A stretch of 64,000 nucleotides of DNA from Streptococcus mitis B6 (GCF_000027165.1 NC_013853.1:1550001-1614000); one strand, 5' to 3'. Positions 44,111 through 54,069 are shown, numbered from the stretch's first letter. Numbers and translations: made by a program. Notes: generated by a model not told the origin, from the sequence alone.

Positions 44111-45463
44111 TTAGTCAATCCCGATTTCAGCTCGAACTACGTCTGCGATGGTATCAACATAGTAGTCCACTTCTTCTGTTGTAGGCGCTTCTGCCATAAC
44201 ACGCAAGAGGGGTTCTGTTCCACTTGGGCGTACTAGGATACGGCCATTGCCTGCCATTTCTTCTTCCATCTTCTCGATGATATCCTTGATAACTGGCACT
44301 TCCATAGCCTTTTCCTTCATGGCATTTTCCACTCGGATATTGACTAATTTTTGTGGATAGATGGTTACTTCTGCTGCCAACTCTGACAAGCTCTTACCAG
44401 TCTCCTTCATGATTTTGGTCAATTGAACAGCTGATAATTGACCATCACCTGTTGTATTGTAGTCCATCAAGATGACGTGGCCAGACTGTTCACCACCAAG
44501 GTTGTAGCCTGATTTTCTCATTTCTTCAACAACGTAGCGGTCGCCAACTGCAGTGACTACCTTGTTAATGCCTTCACGGTCCAAGGCCTTGTGAAAACCA
44601 AGATTAGACATAACCGTTGTCACGATTGTATTTTGAGCCAATTGTCCTTTTTCAGAAAGGTATTTCCCGATAATGTACATGATTTTATCACCATCAACGA
44701 TCTCACCATTTTCATCAATAGCAATCAAGCGGTCACTGTCTCCGTCAAAGGCCAAACCAATAGCTGACCCGCTTTCTTTGACCACTTCTTGAAGGGTTTC
44801 TGGGTGGGTTGAACCAACATTAAGGTTGATGTTAAGACCATCTGGTGTTTCCCCGATAACAGTTAATTGAGCACCAAGGTCTGCAAAGATTTGACGGGCA
44901 CTTGTAGAAGCTGCACCATTGGCTGTATCCAAGGCAACTTTCATTCCTTCAAGAGGAGTTCCAGTTGAAACAAGGTAGCCTTCATACTTACGCAAGCCTT
45001 CTGGATAATCTACCAAGGTTCCCAAGCCTTCAGCACTTGGACGAGGAAGAGTGTCTTCTGCAGCGTCTAGCAGGTCTTCAATTTCTGCTTCTTTTTCATC
45101 ATCTAGTTTGAAGCCATCACCGCCAAAGAACTTAATTCCATTATCAAGGGCTGGGTTGTGGCTAGCAGAAATCATGACACCGGCACTTGCCCCTTCAGTT
45201 TTAACCAAGTAAGCTACTGCTGGTGTTGCCAGAACACCTAGTTTGTATACGTGAATACCAACTGAAAGAAGACCAGCTACCAAGGCTGATTCCAGCATTT
45301 CCCCAGAAATACGTGTATCACGTCCTACAAAAACTTTCGGTGCTTCCGTTTCATGTTGGCTAAGAACATAACCTCCAAAACGACCTAGTTTGAAGGCCAA
45401 TTCTGGCGTTAATTCTACGTTAGCTTCTCCACGGACTCCATCAGTCCCAAAATATTTACCCAT
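44111..45463 (-). CDS. glmM: Phosphoglucosamine mutase
   Basis: Converts glucosamine-6-P to glucosamine-1-P for UDP-GlcNAc and peptidoglycan synthesis. Of 450 residues, with N-terminal GTDGVRG, phosphoserine Ser101 in ISASHNP, the Mg-binding loop DGDSDR and the C-terminal phosphate-binding RPSGTEPL. It ends the cdaA-cdaR-glmM operon, a conserved Firmicutes cluster in which GlmM can also inhibit CdaA. Confidence 0.95.
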   Translation of the reverse strand: MGKYFGTDGVRGEANVELTPELAFKLGRFGGYVLSQHETEAPKVFVGRDTRISGEMLESALVAGLLSVGIHVYKLGVLATPAVAYLVKTEGASAGVMISASHNPALDNGIKFFGGDGFKLDDEKEAEIEDLLDAAEDTLPRPSAEGLGTLVDYPEGLRKYEGYLVSTGTPLEGMKVALDTANGAASTSARQIFADLGAQLTVIGETPDGLNINLNVGSTHPETLQEVVKESGSAIGLAFDGDSDRLIAIDENGEIVDGDKIMYIIGKYLSEKGQLAQNTIVTTVMSNLGFHKALDREGINKVVTAVGDRYVVEEMRKSGYNLGGEQSGHVILMDYNTTGDGQLSAVQLTKIMKETGKSLSELAAEVTIYPQKLVNIRVENAMKEKAMEVPVIKDIIEKMEEEMAGNGRILVRPSGTEPLLRVMAEAPTTEEVDYYVDTIADVVRAEIGID

Positions 45464-45487
45464 TTTTATAAAATCCTTTTCCTATTA

Positions 45488-46267
45488 TTAATTCGTTTTT
45501 GAACTAGTTGCTTTCGTTGACGAAGATGTCTCCGATGAACTGCTTGTTGTTGAATTTGATGTACTTGAACTTGGTGCTACTGGTTTTGTAGTCACCTTCA
45601 TTGTTGTGTCGAACGGAGTTATAACTGCTGGTAAGACAACACCATTGCGATCAATTGCCTGCAAAGGTACTGAACCACTGTAATTACCTGTTATGCGTTC
45701 GCTGGTTGGTAAAAGCGCAATAATACGATCAATTTTAGATAGTGTTTCTTGGTCAGTTGTGACAGAAACCCGTTCATTTGACACGGTTACACTATCAATT
45801 TGTAGCTTGGAATCAATCTGGCTTTGGTCAACTTGTGGCACAACAATCATCCCATCTCGCTTAACCTTCTTCCCAACTTTCACTGTGATCTTTTGAGGCG
45901 TTGCCACAGCGGTCAATCCGCTTGGAAGATTTTCAATATTCAAGGGAACTTCAATCGTTCCAACACTGGCATCCGTCAAATCAGCAGTTACCTTAAACTT
46001 ACGAGTGCTCTCCTGCATTTCGCTAGCCAAGGTCACACGATTGGCACCTGTCAGTACAACTGAAACTTCTGATGCAAATCCGCTAATGAAATACTGGTCA
46101 TCATCATAGTGAATATCGATAGGAACGTTCGTTATCGTATTGGTGTAGGTTTCTGATTTGACCTGCCTTGCGGTATTGCTATTTTGAAAGTTGGTTGACG
46201 TTGCATAGATAAATAAGACACAAGCAAAAAAGAGAGATGAAATGATATATAGACTATTTTTTCTCAT
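45488..46267 (-). CDS. cdaR: CdaR, YbbR-domain regulator of CdaA
   Basis: A 259-residue extracytoplasmic protein with one N-terminal membrane helix (about 5-24), YbbR-type beta repeats (for example VPLNIENLPSGLTAVATPQKITV) and a Ser/Thr-rich tail from about 235 (SSSTSNSTTSSSSETSSS). CdaR proteins bind and modulate the diadenylate cyclase. The start overlaps the cdaA end by 14 bp, supporting coupled expression. Confidence 0.9.
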   Translation of the reverse strand: MRKNSLYIISSLFFACVLFIYATSTNFQNSNTARQVKSETYTNTITNVPIDIHYDDDQYFISGFASEVSVVLTGANRVTLASEMQESTRKFKVTADLTDASVGTIEVPLNIENLPSGLTAVATPQKITVKVGKKVKRDGMIVVPQVDQSQIDSKLQIDSVTVSNERVSVTTDQETLSKIDRIIALLPTSERITGNYSGSVPLQAIDRNGVVLPAVITPFDTTMKVTTKPVAPSSSTSNSTTSSSSETSSSTKATSSKTN

Positions 46268-47111
46268 ATTTCCAGCCTCCTAGCAAACGGTCCTTAAAAC
46301 TGACTTTTTCCTCAACAACTGGCAAAAGAATTGCTCGTAGCTCTGCTTCAAATTCTTCAATCGTCAAGTCGTGCTTGAAAACCCCATTGTAGGTAATAGA
46401 AATGCCACCTGTTTCCTCTGAGACGATGAAGGTCAAGGCATCCGACACTTCTGATAAACCGATAGCCGCCCGGTGTCTGGTCCCAAATTCCTTGGAAATC
46501 CCTGTACTTTCTGTCAGGGGCAAATAGGCAGAGGTTACTGCTATTCGATTTTCTCTGATAATCACAGCACCATCGTGTAGGGGAGTGTTGGGGATAAAGA
46601 TATTAATAAGGAGTTCAGCTGAAATATTGGCATCCAAAGGAATCCCTGTCGCAATGTATTCTTGCAAGGTCCGAACTCGTTGGATGGCAACCAGAGCACC
46701 AATCTTACGAGGACTCATATATTCAACCGACTTGATAAAGGCACGAATCATTTGCTCCTCTGCACTAATTTGAGCAGTAGAAAAGAAATCTGTCGCCCTT
46801 CCCAAGCGTTCCAAACCAGTCCGAATCTCTGGAGAGAAGATAACAACCGCAGCAATAACCCCATAGGTGATAATCTGATTAATCAACCAAGAAATCGTTG
46901 TTAAACCAAGGATATTGGCCACAACCTGGGCTAATACAAAAATCACGACACCACGCACCAAAATCATAATCTTGGTGCCAGCTATCGCTTTTGTAAAACG
47001 ATATAAAATATAGGCCACAATCAAAATATCAAACAGATTGATGGCAATACTCCAAGGACTAGAAAACAAGCTAGTCCAATATTGCAGGTTGGATAATTGT
47101 TGAAAGTTCAT
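46254..47111 (-). CDS. cdaA: Diadenylate cyclase CdaA
   Basis: Makes cyclic di-AMP from two ATP at the membrane; it controls potassium and osmotic balance in streptococci. The start at MNFQQLSNLQYW gives 285 residues, preceded by GAGGAGA; an upstream ATG would add 19 charged residues unlike the family. There are three membrane helices (about 12-90). The DAC domain carries the DGA motif (LHDGAVIIR) and the RHR motif (GTRHRAAIGLSE), both needed for catalysis and intact. First gene of cdaA-cdaR-glmM. Confidence 0.94.
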   Translation of the reverse strand: MNFQQLSNLQYWTSLFSSPWSIAINLFDILIVAYILYRFTKAIAGTKIMILVRGVVIFVLAQVVANILGLTTISWLINQIITYGVIAAVVIFSPEIRTGLERLGRATDFFSTAQISAEEQMIRAFIKSVEYMSPRKIGALVAIQRVRTLQEYIATGIPLDANISAELLINIFIPNTPLHDGAVIIRENRIAVTSAYLPLTESTGISKEFGTRHRAAIGLSEVSDALTFIVSEETGGISITYNGVFKHDLTIEEFEAELRAILLPVVEEKVSFKDRLLGGWKYEKK

Positions 47112-47248
47112 CTGCTGTCTCCTCTCTGTCCAAACACGTTCCTTTCTATTATACCATTTTTCTGACATTTTTTTCCCTATCCTACTTCATTTTAAATTAA
47201 GGAAAAATATGATAAAATAAACTGACTAGAAAAAACAAAGGAGAAACC

Positions 47249-48217
47249 ATGTCTCAACTCTATGATATTACCATTGTAGGTGGTGGTCCTGTCGGGCTTT
47301 TTGCAGCCTTCTATGCCCATCTACGCCAAGCCAAGGTCCAAATCATCGACTCTCTTCCCCAACTAGGTGGACAACCTGCTATTCTCTATCCTGAAAAGGA
47401 AATCCTAGACGTCCCAGGTTTCCCAAATCTGACTGGAGAAGAGTTGACTAACCGTCTAATCGAGCAATTACATGGCTTTGATACCCCTATTCATCTCAAT
47501 GAAACGGTCCTTGAGATTGAAAAACAAGAAGAAGGCTTTGTCATTACAACTTCTAAAGGAAGTCACCTGTCTAAAACTGTTATCATCGCTATGGGTGGCG
47601 GTGCCTTTAAACCACGTCCGCTGGAACTAGAAGGCGTTGAGGGCTATGAAAATATCCACTACCATGTTTCCAACATCCAGCAATACGCTGGTAAGAAAGT
47701 GACGATTCTTGGTGGTGGGGACTCAGCTGTGGATTGGGCTTTGGCTTTTGAAAAAATTGCGCCAACTACCCTTGTCCACCGCAGAGATAATTTCCGCGCC
47801 TTAGAACACAGTGTCCAAGCCTTAAAGGAATCTTCTGTAACCATCAAGACACCATTCGTCCCTAGCCAACTCCTTGGAGATGGAAAAAGGCTCGATAAAC
47901 TTGAAATCACAAAAGTCAAATCTGATGAAACAGAAACGATTGACCTAGACCACCTCTTTGTCAACTATGGTTTCAAATCTTCTGTCGGTAACCTTAAAAA
48001 CTGGGGTCTGGACCTCAACCGCCACAAGATTATCGTCAACAGCAAACAAGAATCTAGCCAAGCAGGTATCTATGCTATCGGTGACTGTTGCTACTATGAC
48101 GGAAAAATTGATCTGATTGCGACAGGCCTCGGAGAAGCTCCAACCGCTATCAACAATGCCATCAACTATATCGACCCAGAGCAAAAAGTACAACCAAAAC
48201 ATTCAACCAGTTTATAA
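47249..48217 (+). CDS. Ferredoxin/flavodoxin-NADP+ reductase, TrxB-like
   Basis: A flavoprotein of 322 residues of the YumC-type FNR2 class. The FAD motif is GGGPVGLFAAFYA near the N-terminus, the NADPH motif is GGGDSAVDWALAF (about 154-166), and a C-terminal GIYAIGDC closes the FAD site. The thioredoxin-reductase CxxC is absent, separating it from TrxB. GGAGA precedes the ATG. It is transcribed divergently from cdaA and ends in a clear terminator. Confidence 0.87.
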   Translation: MSQLYDITIVGGGPVGLFAAFYAHLRQAKVQIIDSLPQLGGQPAILYPEKEILDVPGFPNLTGEELTNRLIEQLHGFDTPIHLNETVLEIEKQEEGFVITTSKGSHLSKTVIIAMGGGAFKPRPLELEGVEGYENIHYHVSNIQQYAGKKVTILGGGDSAVDWALAFEKIAPTTLVHRRDNFRALEHSVQALKESSVTIKTPFVPSQLLGDGKRLDKLEITKVKSDETETIDLDHLFVNYGFKSSVGNLKNWGLDLNRHKIIVNSKQESSQAGIYAIGDCCYYDGKIDLIATGLGEAPTAINNAINYIDPEQKVQPKHSTSL

Positions 48218-48222
48218 AAAAG

Positions 48223-48250
48223 AACCACGAGTCGCATAGGATTCGTGGTT
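48223..48250 (+). terminator. Terminator of the FNR gene
   Basis: The stem AACCACGA / TCGTGGTT with a 12-nt loop is followed by TTATAA, and the 5' side carries an A-run. Confidence 0.7.
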
Positions 48251-48338
48251 TTATAATTCATCTACAATCTTGTTAGCTCATATCTTTCCCTTTTTTAGCA
48301 AAAATAAAAATGCCTATCAAACTGATAAAACATGGGAT

Positions 48339-48344
48339 ATAATA
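48339..48344 (+). promoter_or_regulatory. -10 element of the small hydrophobic peptide gene
   Basis: A perfect TATAAT with a weak -35, placing the 5' end near 48351. The short direct repeat GCACTAA (48352-48358) would then lie at the very 5' end of the mRNA. Confidence 0.5.
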
Positions 48345-48387
48345 AGAACGGCACTAACAATACGCCTTGGAAAAGGAGGTATTACAG

Positions 48388-48600
48388 ATGCTAGAACTTC
48401 TCAAAATAATACTTATCGCAGTCATCGAGAGTATTATCTCATGGCTGGTGACTCGTTGGTTAGACGCACTTCGACAAGTAATACTCTTCGAAAATCAAAT
48501 TCAAACCACGTCAGCTTCGCCTTGCCGTACTCAAGTACAGCCTACGGCTAGCTTCCTAGTTTGCTCTTTGATTTTCATTGAGTATAACCTTCCTGGTTAG
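48388..48600 (+). CDS. Fst-like type I toxin peptide, C-terminus altered by a BOX insertion
   Basis: A strong ribosome site AAAGGAGGT lies 7 nt before the ATG. The first 30 residues are one hydrophobic helix, LLKIILIAVIESIISWL, followed by VTRWLDALRQ. The IA-x-I...WLxxxR layout resembles the Fst/PepA1-like toxin family. From codon 31 the frame runs through a BOX element to a stop at 48598, giving 70 residues in place of the 30-40 usual for such toxins. A convergent antisense RNA gene follows. Family membership is inference from pattern and locus layout; toxicity of the BOX-extended form is unknown. Confidence 0.6.
   Translation: MLELLKIILIAVIESIISWLVTRWLDALRQVILFENQIQTTSASPCRTQVQPTASFLVCSLIFIEYNLPG
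48479..48586 (-). repeat. BOX element 2 (boxA-boxC, no boxB)
   Basis: The reverse-oriented boxC (ATACTCTTCGAAAATC...) and boxA (...TTTGATTTTCATTGAGTATA) are joined by a short CTCAAGTACAG segment instead of boxB. It lies inside the toxin reading frame. Confidence 0.85.
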
Positions 48601-48664
48601 TGCTATCTAACCCAGAAAAAATCCCCTTGGTATTGCAGTACCGAGGGGATTTCTGATAGCACTA
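48598..48664. terminator. Shared two-way terminator of toxin and antitoxin RNA
   Basis: Nested stems: outer TAGTGCTATC / GATAGCACTA (10 bp perfect) and inner AAATCCCCTTGGTA / TACCGAGGGGATTT. The minus strand has a six-T run after the inner stem. Convergent transcripts sharing a terminator are characteristic of par/Fst loci. Confidence 0.75.
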
Positions 48665-48686
48665 AAATGCTAGCACTTCTCAATTC
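48613..48686 (-). ncRNA. Candidate antitoxin RNA (RNA II type)
   Basis: A predicted transcript of about 73 nt runs from the promoter at 48693-48722 to the shared terminator. Its 5' half is complementary to 48667-48683 (ATGCTAGCACTTCTCAA), which repeats the toxin start region 48388-48404 (ATGCTAGAACTTCTCAA) at 16 of 17 positions. The RNA can therefore pair with the toxin start codon in trans as well as with the toxin mRNA 3' end. GCACTAA at 48659-48665 repeats the toxin mRNA 5' end. Confidence 0.6.
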
Positions 48687-48692
48687 CTCTTT

Positions 48693-48722
48693 ATTATCTC
48701 ACATGCTCTGTTCAATTGTCAA
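48693..48722 (-). promoter_or_regulatory. Promoter of the candidate antitoxin RNA
   Basis: The minus strand carries a consensus TTGACA (48717-48722), an 18-bp spacer and GATAAT (48693-48698). No protein gene follows it; the only downstream product would be the short RNA. Confidence 0.7.
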
Positions 48723-48818
48723 GAAAGAGGTTGATATTTTGTAAACTAGCGACATCAGGCTGTTAGAAAAATGGAATCAACCAATCATACTGATAATTCA
48801 AGGGCTTGTTTTATATCT

Positions 48819-49730
48819 TTATAGTTGTTCGGCTAATTTATTTATCTTTCTGAGTCTGTGGTTGACACCACTTTTGGTCAGAGGGGTGCTGAGGCTATCT
48901 GCTAACTGCTGGATAGAGTAGTCTGGGTGCTGAATCCGCAATTGCGCTACCTCCTGCAAATCCACTGGCAGGTTTTCTAAGCCCATGATATCTTTGATTT
49001 TGCTGATATTGTTAATAGTCTTCATACTGGCAGAAACTGTTCGAGCGATATTAGCTGTCTCGGCATTATTGGCCCGATTGAGGTCGTTACGGGTTTCTCG
49101 CAAAATCTTAACTCGCTCAAAATCATCTCGCGCCTGCATGGCTCCGATGACAATCAAGAAGTCCATAATGTCTTCAGCTCGCTGGAGGTAGGTCACTGCC
49201 CCCTTCTTACGCTCAAGCACCTTGGCATCCAGCAAAAACTGCTGGAGAAGTGAGGCAATCCCTTGCGCGTGGTCCAGATAAACAGAACTGATTTCCAACT
49301 GGTACTTGCCTGACTCAGGGTCACGAATACTGCCATTTGCCAAAAAAGCGCCACAAAGATAAGCACGACCTGCTTCCTCATCTGATAAAATCTCCTCATC
49401 AATACCTGTTTCCAGGCCAAAGAAAGAGTCTGCCAAGTGCAAATCACTCAGCAAGTCCTGCACCTTTTCATCTGTAAAAACGGTATAGACCCGATTCTTA
49501 CGAAGATTACTTCTTTGGTGATGTCGGATTTCTGATTTGATTTCATAGAAATGGAGAAAGGACTCATAGAGGTGACGAGCCAGTTTGGCATTTTCTGTCA
49601 CGACAGACAAGGTCAAACCCGAAGTCGAGAGACCGATGCTACCAGACATCTTGATAATGGCAGATAATTCATGCCGGCTTAGATGGTGCTGACCTAGAAT
49701 TTCTTCTTTTACTGCTACTGTGAAACTCAT
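48819..49730 (-). CDS. whiA: WhiA family regulator
   Basis: A DNA-binding protein of 303 residues with an N-terminal LAGLIDADG-like domain (for example [12 protein letters not shown]) and a C-terminal HTH (about 255-300, [20 protein letters not shown] followed by HRLRKI). In Firmicutes it influences cell division and chromosome segregation. Last gene of rapZ-yvcK-whiA, overlapping yvcK by 4 bp. The region 48724-48818 downstream shows no clear terminator or gene. Confidence 0.93.
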   Translation of the reverse strand: MSFTVAVKEEILGQHHLSRHELSAIIKMSGSIGLSTSGLTLSVVTENAKLARHLYESFLHFYEIKSEIRHHQRSNLRKNRVYTVFTDEKVQDLLSDLHLADSFFGLETGIDEEILSDEEAGRAYLCGAFLANGSIRDPESGKYQLEISSVYLDHAQGIASLLQQFLLDAKVLERKKGAVTYLQRAEDIMDFLIVIGAMQARDDFERVKILRETRNDLNRANNAETANIARTVSASMKTINNISKIKDIMGLENLPVDLQEVAQLRIQHPDYSIQQLADSLSTPLTKSGVNHRLRKINKLAEQL

Positions 49731-50704
49731 TTTCTCACCTGTATAATCCGCATCAACTCGTCCACAATCAAATCGCCATCGTGGAAGGCACCCCCATTTT
49801 CCAGACGAAGGAAGTTGGATGAAATCACACGCGGAACTTGCTTACAAAGACCAGCAAAATCATGTTCCACCTGCACCAAGTATTCATCAAAACGGTTGGA
49901 ATTCATGTATTCCTGAGGCACTTTTTCGATATTCACCAAGACAGTATCGATAAAAGGTCGACCAAGGTGACGATGCAAGACCTCTACGTGATCACTATCT
50001 GTAAAGTGTTCTGTCTCCCCACGTTGGGTCATGATATTACAGACATAGGCGATTTCTGCCTTAGTTTCCAAAAGAGCCTGCCCGATTTCCTTAATCACGA
50101 TATTAGGCAAAATCGAGGTAAAGAGGGAACCAGGTCCGAGGACAATCATGTCACTTTCAAGAATGGTCTGGACTACTCGACGGCTAGCCAGAGGCGTATC
50201 ATCGTTGAGGGTATTGGTCACATAGACATGGTCAATCATACCTGGATGGTCTGCGATATGACTCTCTCCAGCCACTTCTGTCCCATCCTGAAAGACTGCA
50301 TGAAGAGTCAAAGGATGGTCACTGGAAGGATAAATCTTCCCAGTTGTATGGAAAAACTTGCTCAGCAACTGCATGGCATTATAGGTTGAACCCTGCATTT
50401 CTGACAGACCTGCAATAATGAGATTGCCCAATGGATGGCCAGCAAAGGCTCTGGCATCCTCAGAAAAACGATACTGAAAGACCTTCTCATAAAACTTAGG
50501 CATATCCGACATGGCCACAAGGACATTGCGAAGATCACCTGGCGGTGTCAATTGTTGCATATTTTTTCGGAGTTCACCTGATGAACCACCATCATCCGCC
50601 ACCGTTACGATAGCAGCGATTTCCACATCTTTTTCCCGCAGACTCTTAAGAATGACAGGGATCCCAGTACCTCCACCAATCACCGTTATCTTTGGTTTTC
50701 TCAT
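49727..50704 (-). CDS. yvcK: YvcK/CofD-like gluconeogenesis factor
   Basis: A UDP-GlcNAc-binding regulatory protein of 325 residues; B. subtilis YvcK affects cell shape and growth on gluconeogenic carbon. The N-terminal Rossmann motif is [12 protein letters not shown], followed by [13 protein letters not shown] and PPGDLRN, which are family hallmarks. It overlaps rapZ and whiA by 4 bp each in a conserved three-gene operon. Confidence 0.92.
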   Translation of the reverse strand: MRKPKITVIGGGTGIPVILKSLREKDVEIAAIVTVADDGGSSGELRKNMQQLTPPGDLRNVLVAMSDMPKFYEKVFQYRFSEDARAFAGHPLGNLIIAGLSEMQGSTYNAMQLLSKFFHTTGKIYPSSDHPLTLHAVFQDGTEVAGESHIADHPGMIDHVYVTNTLNDDTPLASRRVVQTILESDMIVLGPGSLFTSILPNIVIKEIGQALLETKAEIAYVCNIMTQRGETEHFTDSDHVEVLHRHLGRPFIDTVLVNIEKVPQEYMNSNRFDEYLVQVEHDFAGLCKQVPRVISSNFLRLENGGAFHDGDLIVDELMRIIQVRK

Positions 50705-51591
50705 GAACGGTTTACCGTTTCCTTTCTTCGGTCTTTGTCGCGATGCCCTTCATTAACAGGCCAAGTCTTGGATAAGTCCTGCGCCAAGCGTTTAGCAAAG
50801 GCCACACTACGGTGTTGCCCACCCGTACAACCCATGGCAATGGTCAAAACGGACTTCCCTTCCTTTTGGTAACTTGGCAAAATCGGCTCAATCAAGGCCA
50901 ACAAATGTTGATAAAAGTCTTCTGACTCAGGATGGTTCATGACATAGTCATAAACAGGTTCATCCACACCCGTTTGGTTTCGCAGTTCTGGTAGATAGTA
51001 GGGATTTGGCAAAAAGCGCACATCAAAGACTAAATCTGCATCAATCGGGATTCCATATTTAAAGCCGAAAGACACGACTTCGATACGGAAAGACTGGGCT
51101 TGTTCTTGATCTGAAAACTGCTCTGCAATGGTTTTACGCAGCTCACGAGGAGTAAGTTCTGTCGTATCCACCACATTTTGGCTCATGTTTTTCAGTGGTG
51201 CCAAGAGTTCACGTTCCAACTTGATTCCATCTAAAATACGACCGTCTGCTGCTAGTGGGTGACTCCGTCTGGTTTCCTTGTAACGAGCGACCAATTCCTT
51301 ATCAGCTGCATCCAAAAAGAGAATTTTAAAGTCCAGTTCTTCCTTGTTTTCCAACTCATCCAAAACATCTTGAATCTCTGAGAAGAAAGAACGGCTACGC
51401 ATATCTACTACCAAGGCCAACTTATGGTCGTCTTCCTTTGTTTCCACCAACTGCAAAAACTTAGGCAAGAGAGCTGGTGGCATATTATCAATAGTAAAAT
51501 AACCCAAATCTTCGAAGGACTGAATGGCAACTGTTTTCCCTGCACCACTCATTCCTGTCACAATCACCAAGTGAAGTTGTTTCTTTGTCAT
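50701..51591 (-). CDS. rapZ: RapZ-type nucleotide-binding protein
   Basis: A 296-residue P-loop protein (YvcJ/RapZ family) with Walker A GMSGAGKT near residue 13 and a C-terminal metal-site region including [10 protein letters not shown]. In E. coli RapZ is an adaptor controlling GlmZ RNA and so glucosamine-6-P synthesis; in Gram-positives its role is less defined. It overlaps yvcK by 4 bp. Confidence 0.93.
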   Translation of the reverse strand: MTKKQLHLVIVTGMSGAGKTVAIQSFEDLGYFTIDNMPPALLPKFLQLVETKEDDHKLALVVDMRSRSFFSEIQDVLDELENKEELDFKILFLDAADKELVARYKETRRSHPLAADGRILDGIKLERELLAPLKNMSQNVVDTTELTPRELRKTIAEQFSDQEQAQSFRIEVVSFGFKYGIPIDADLVFDVRFLPNPYYLPELRNQTGVDEPVYDYVMNHPESEDFYQHLLALIEPILPSYQKEGKSVLTIAMGCTGGQHRSVAFAKRLAQDLSKTWPVNEGHRDKDRRKETVNRS

Positions 51592-51642
51592 CTTTTTCTC
51601 CTTATATCAAAAGAAGTTTGGCAACACCAAACTTCAACTAGC

Positions 51643-52023
51643 TTATCCAATCTCTGCGATGACTTCGATTTCGACTTTTACATCACGAGGAAGACGAGCT
51701 ACCTCTACTGCTGAACGAGCTGGAAATTCCTTTTTAAAGGCCGTTTGGTAAACCTCGTTAAAAGGAACAAAGTCGTTCATATCGCTCAAAAAGCAAGTTG
51801 TTTTGACAACATGGTCAAAGTCAGTTCCTGCCTCTGCCAAAATAGCACCGATGTTTTTCAAGACTTGTTCTGTCTGTTCTTGGATTGTTTCTCCAACGAT
51901 TTCCCCAGTTTCAGGAGAGAGAGGAACTTGACCACTAGCAAACAAAAGGTTGCCAACGATTTTTCCTTGAACATAGGGTCCGATAGCTTTTGGAGCTTTG
52001 TCTGTATGAATTGTTTTTGCCAT
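51643..52023 (-). CDS. ridA: RidA family enamine/imine deaminase
   Basis: A 126-residue YjgF/YER057c/UK114 protein that hydrolyses reactive enamines such as 2-aminoacrylate formed by PLP enzymes. Visible motifs are GPYVQGKIVGNLLFASGQVP and the signature ARSAVEVARLPRDVKVEIE with the conserved Arg. It lies between engB and rapZ on the same strand and is full length. Confidence 0.92.
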   Translation of the reverse strand: MAKTIHTDKAPKAIGPYVQGKIVGNLLFASGQVPLSPETGEIVGETIQEQTEQVLKNIGAILAEAGTDFDHVVKTTCFLSDMNDFVPFNEVYQTAFKKEFPARSAVEVARLPRDVKVEIEVIAEIG

Positions 52024-52033
52024 TTTCTTTTCC

Positions 52034-52627
52034 TCACAATTTTTCTAATATTGCATCCCAAGCCTCATCCATCCCTGCCTTGCTGACAGATGAAAAGAGG
52101 ATGAAATCGTCACTTGGGTCAAAGTTTAATTTCTTTTTAATTGCTGATTCGTGCTTGTTCCATTTACCACGAGGAATCTTGTCCGCCTTGGTCGCAACGA
52201 TGATCACCGGAATCTCATAATACTTGAGAAATTCGTACATCTGCACATCATCTGCTGACGGATCGTGACGGAAATCCACCAGACTGACCACTGCACGGAG
52301 ATTTTCCCGAGTCGTTAGGTACTCCTCAATCATGCGCCCCCACTTTTCACGTTCCTTTTTAGAAACACGGGCATAGCCATAACCAGGCACATCCACAAAG
52401 CGCATCTTGTCATCGATATTAAAGAAGTTGAGAAGCTGGGTTTTACCAGGTTTCCCCGATGTACGAGCCAGATTCTTACGGTTCAGCATGGTATTGATAA
52501 AGCTAGATTTACCAACATTTGAACGCCCTGCAAGAGCGATTTCTGGCAGGTCATCCTGCGGATAGTGGGATTTATTCGCCGCACTGAGCAAGATTTCAGC
52601 ATTATGTGTATTAAGTTCCATAGTCAC
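52034..52627 (-). CDS. engB: Ribosome-biogenesis GTPase EngB (YsxC)
   Basis: Essential GTPase of 197 residues acting in 50S subunit assembly. G1 is [10 protein letters not shown]3 is DVPGYGYA and G4 is TKADK. Its ATG follows the clpX stop by 2 bp, so it is translated from the clpX mRNA, a conserved Firmicutes pairing. Confidence 0.94.
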   Translation of the reverse strand: MTMELNTHNAEILLSAANKSHYPQDDLPEIALAGRSNVGKSSFINTMLNRKNLARTSGKPGKTQLLNFFNIDDKMRFVDVPGYGYARVSKKEREKWGRMIEEYLTTRENLRAVVSLVDFRHDPSADDVQMYEFLKYYEIPVIIVATKADKIPRGKWNKHESAIKKKLNFDPSDDFILFSSVSKAGMDEAWDAILEKL

Positions 52628-52629
52628 CT

Positions 52630-53862
52630 CTAAGCTGTTTCTAGGATTGGTTTATCCGTTCCATCGACAGCTTCTTTTGTGATGCGAACCAATTTCACAT
52701 TTTCCTGACTCGGTACTTCAAACATGACGTCTAGCATGGTTTCTTCGATGATGGAGCGAAGACCACGCGCACCAGTTTTGCGTTCAATAGCCTTATTGGC
52801 AATCTCTTGAAGAGCTTCGTCGTCAAATTCCAACTCGACATCATCATAAGAAAGCAAGGTTTGGTATTGTTTGACCAAAGCATTTCTTGGCTCTTTCAAG
52901 ATACGAACCAAATCATCTACTGTCAACTGTTCAAGAGCAGCAAAGACAGGCAAACGTCCAATCAACTCAGGGATAATACCAAATTTTTGAATATCTTCTG
53001 CGATGATTTCCTGCATGTAAGAGCTGTTTTCGTCAATCGCTTTATTATTTTGACCAAATCCGATGACTTTTTCACCCAGACGTTGTTTGACGATTTCTTC
53101 AATGCCATCAAAGGCACCACCCACGATGAAGAGGATATTTTTGGTATCCACTTGAATCATCTCTTGTTGTGGATGCTTACGTCCACCTTGAGGCGGTACG
53201 CTAGCAACAGTTCCCTCAATAATCTTGAGAAGAGCTTGTTGCACTCCTTCACCAGAAACATCACGTGTGATAGAGACGTTCTCACTCTTCTTGGCAATCT
53301 TGTCAATTTCATCCACGTAGATAATCCCACGCTCTGCACGTTCAATGTTAAAGTCAGCAGCCTGCAAGAGTTTGAGGAGAATATTTTCCACATCCTCACC
53401 TACATAACCAGCCTCCGTCAGAGCTGTCGCATCTGCGATCGCAAAAGGCACATTCAAACTCTTAGCCAAGGTCTGGGCAAGGAATGTTTTCCCTGAACCA
53501 GTTGGGCCAATCATCAAGATGTTTGACTTCTGCAAATCCACATCTTCTGACTCTTCGCGTGTATCGTGGAAATTGATACGTTTGTAGTGATTGTAAACCG
53601 CTACTGCTAAAGCACGTTTGGCACGATCTTGACCGATTACATAGTGATTCAAGATATGGAGAAGTTCGATTGGTTTTGGTACCTCAGACAAATCTGCCAA
53701 GACTTCTTCCGCCAACTCCTCACGAATGATTTCCTGGGCTAACTCCACACATTCATTACAGATAAAGGCGTTGTTACCTGCGATTATTTTTTGTACTTCT
53801 TCCTGGCTTTTGCCACAAAATGAGCAATAAACCATCATATCATTATTCCTATTTGTAGGCAT
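52630..53862 (-). CDS. clpX: ClpX ATPase subunit of ClpXP protease
   Basis: AAA+ unfoldase of 410 residues. The N-terminal C4 zinc finger (CSFCGK ... CNEC) recruits substrates. Walker A is GPTGSGKT, Walker [10 protein letters not shown]; pore loops and a ClpP-docking IGF-type loop (VIGFGQ) follow. GGAAGG precedes the ATG used here; a second ATG pair 8 codons on is possible. It lies downstream of a 56-residue membrane peptide gene and folA and upstream of engB. Confidence 0.95.
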   Translation of the reverse strand: MPTNRNNDMMVYCSFCGKSQEEVQKIIAGNNAFICNECVELAQEIIREELAEEVLADLSEVPKPIELLHILNHYVIGQDRAKRALAVAVYNHYKRINFHDTREESEDVDLQKSNILMIGPTGSGKTFLAQTLAKSLNVPFAIADATALTEAGYVGEDVENILLKLLQAADFNIERAERGIIYVDEIDKIAKKSENVSITRDVSGEGVQQALLKIIEGTVASVPPQGGRKHPQQEMIQVDTKNILFIVGGAFDGIEEIVKQRLGEKVIGFGQNNKAIDENSSYMQEIIAEDIQKFGIIPELIGRLPVFAALEQLTVDDLVRILKEPRNALVKQYQTLLSYDDVELEFDDEALQEIANKAIERKTGARGLRSIIEETMLDVMFEVPSQENVKLVRITKEAVDGTDKPILETA

Positions 53863-53898
53863 GATTTCCTTCCGTTCTATTCTATACTGTCATTCTAT

Positions 53899-54069
53899 CT
53901 AAAATAAGGTCATGTAAAAAGCATGGATACTATTGACCAAATTGGTAAAGGCATTTAACCAGAGCAGGACAGAAAGTCCATAACGCTTTTTACGAAAAGC
54001 CTGTGCCCCTGCAAGCAAGCAGACCAAACACAGCATGGCTGTGAAAAAACCAAATATACTACGTTCCAT
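53899..54069 (-). CDS. Small membrane protein coupled to folA
   Basis: A 56-residue peptide whose ATG overlaps the folA stop codon (TAATG), implying translational coupling. It has two hydrophobic helices: SIFGFFTAMLCLVCLLAGA (about 4-22) and GLSVLLWLNAFTNLVNSI (about 31-48), separated by a basic turn FRKKRY. A small gene sits at the same place between folA and clpX in pneumococcus as I recall. Function unknown. Confidence 0.65.
   Translation of the reverse strand: MERSIFGFFTAMLCLVCLLAGAQAFRKKRYGLSVLLWLNAFTNLVNSIHAFYMTLF

Noticed and set aside
48388-48477. Peptide N-terminus resembling the start of UppP (undecaprenyl pyrophosphate phosphatase)
   Set aside because: Similarity is limited to a hydrophobic helix with Glu and Trp; the UppP catalytic motifs are absent, and the antisense layout fits an Fst-type locus better.
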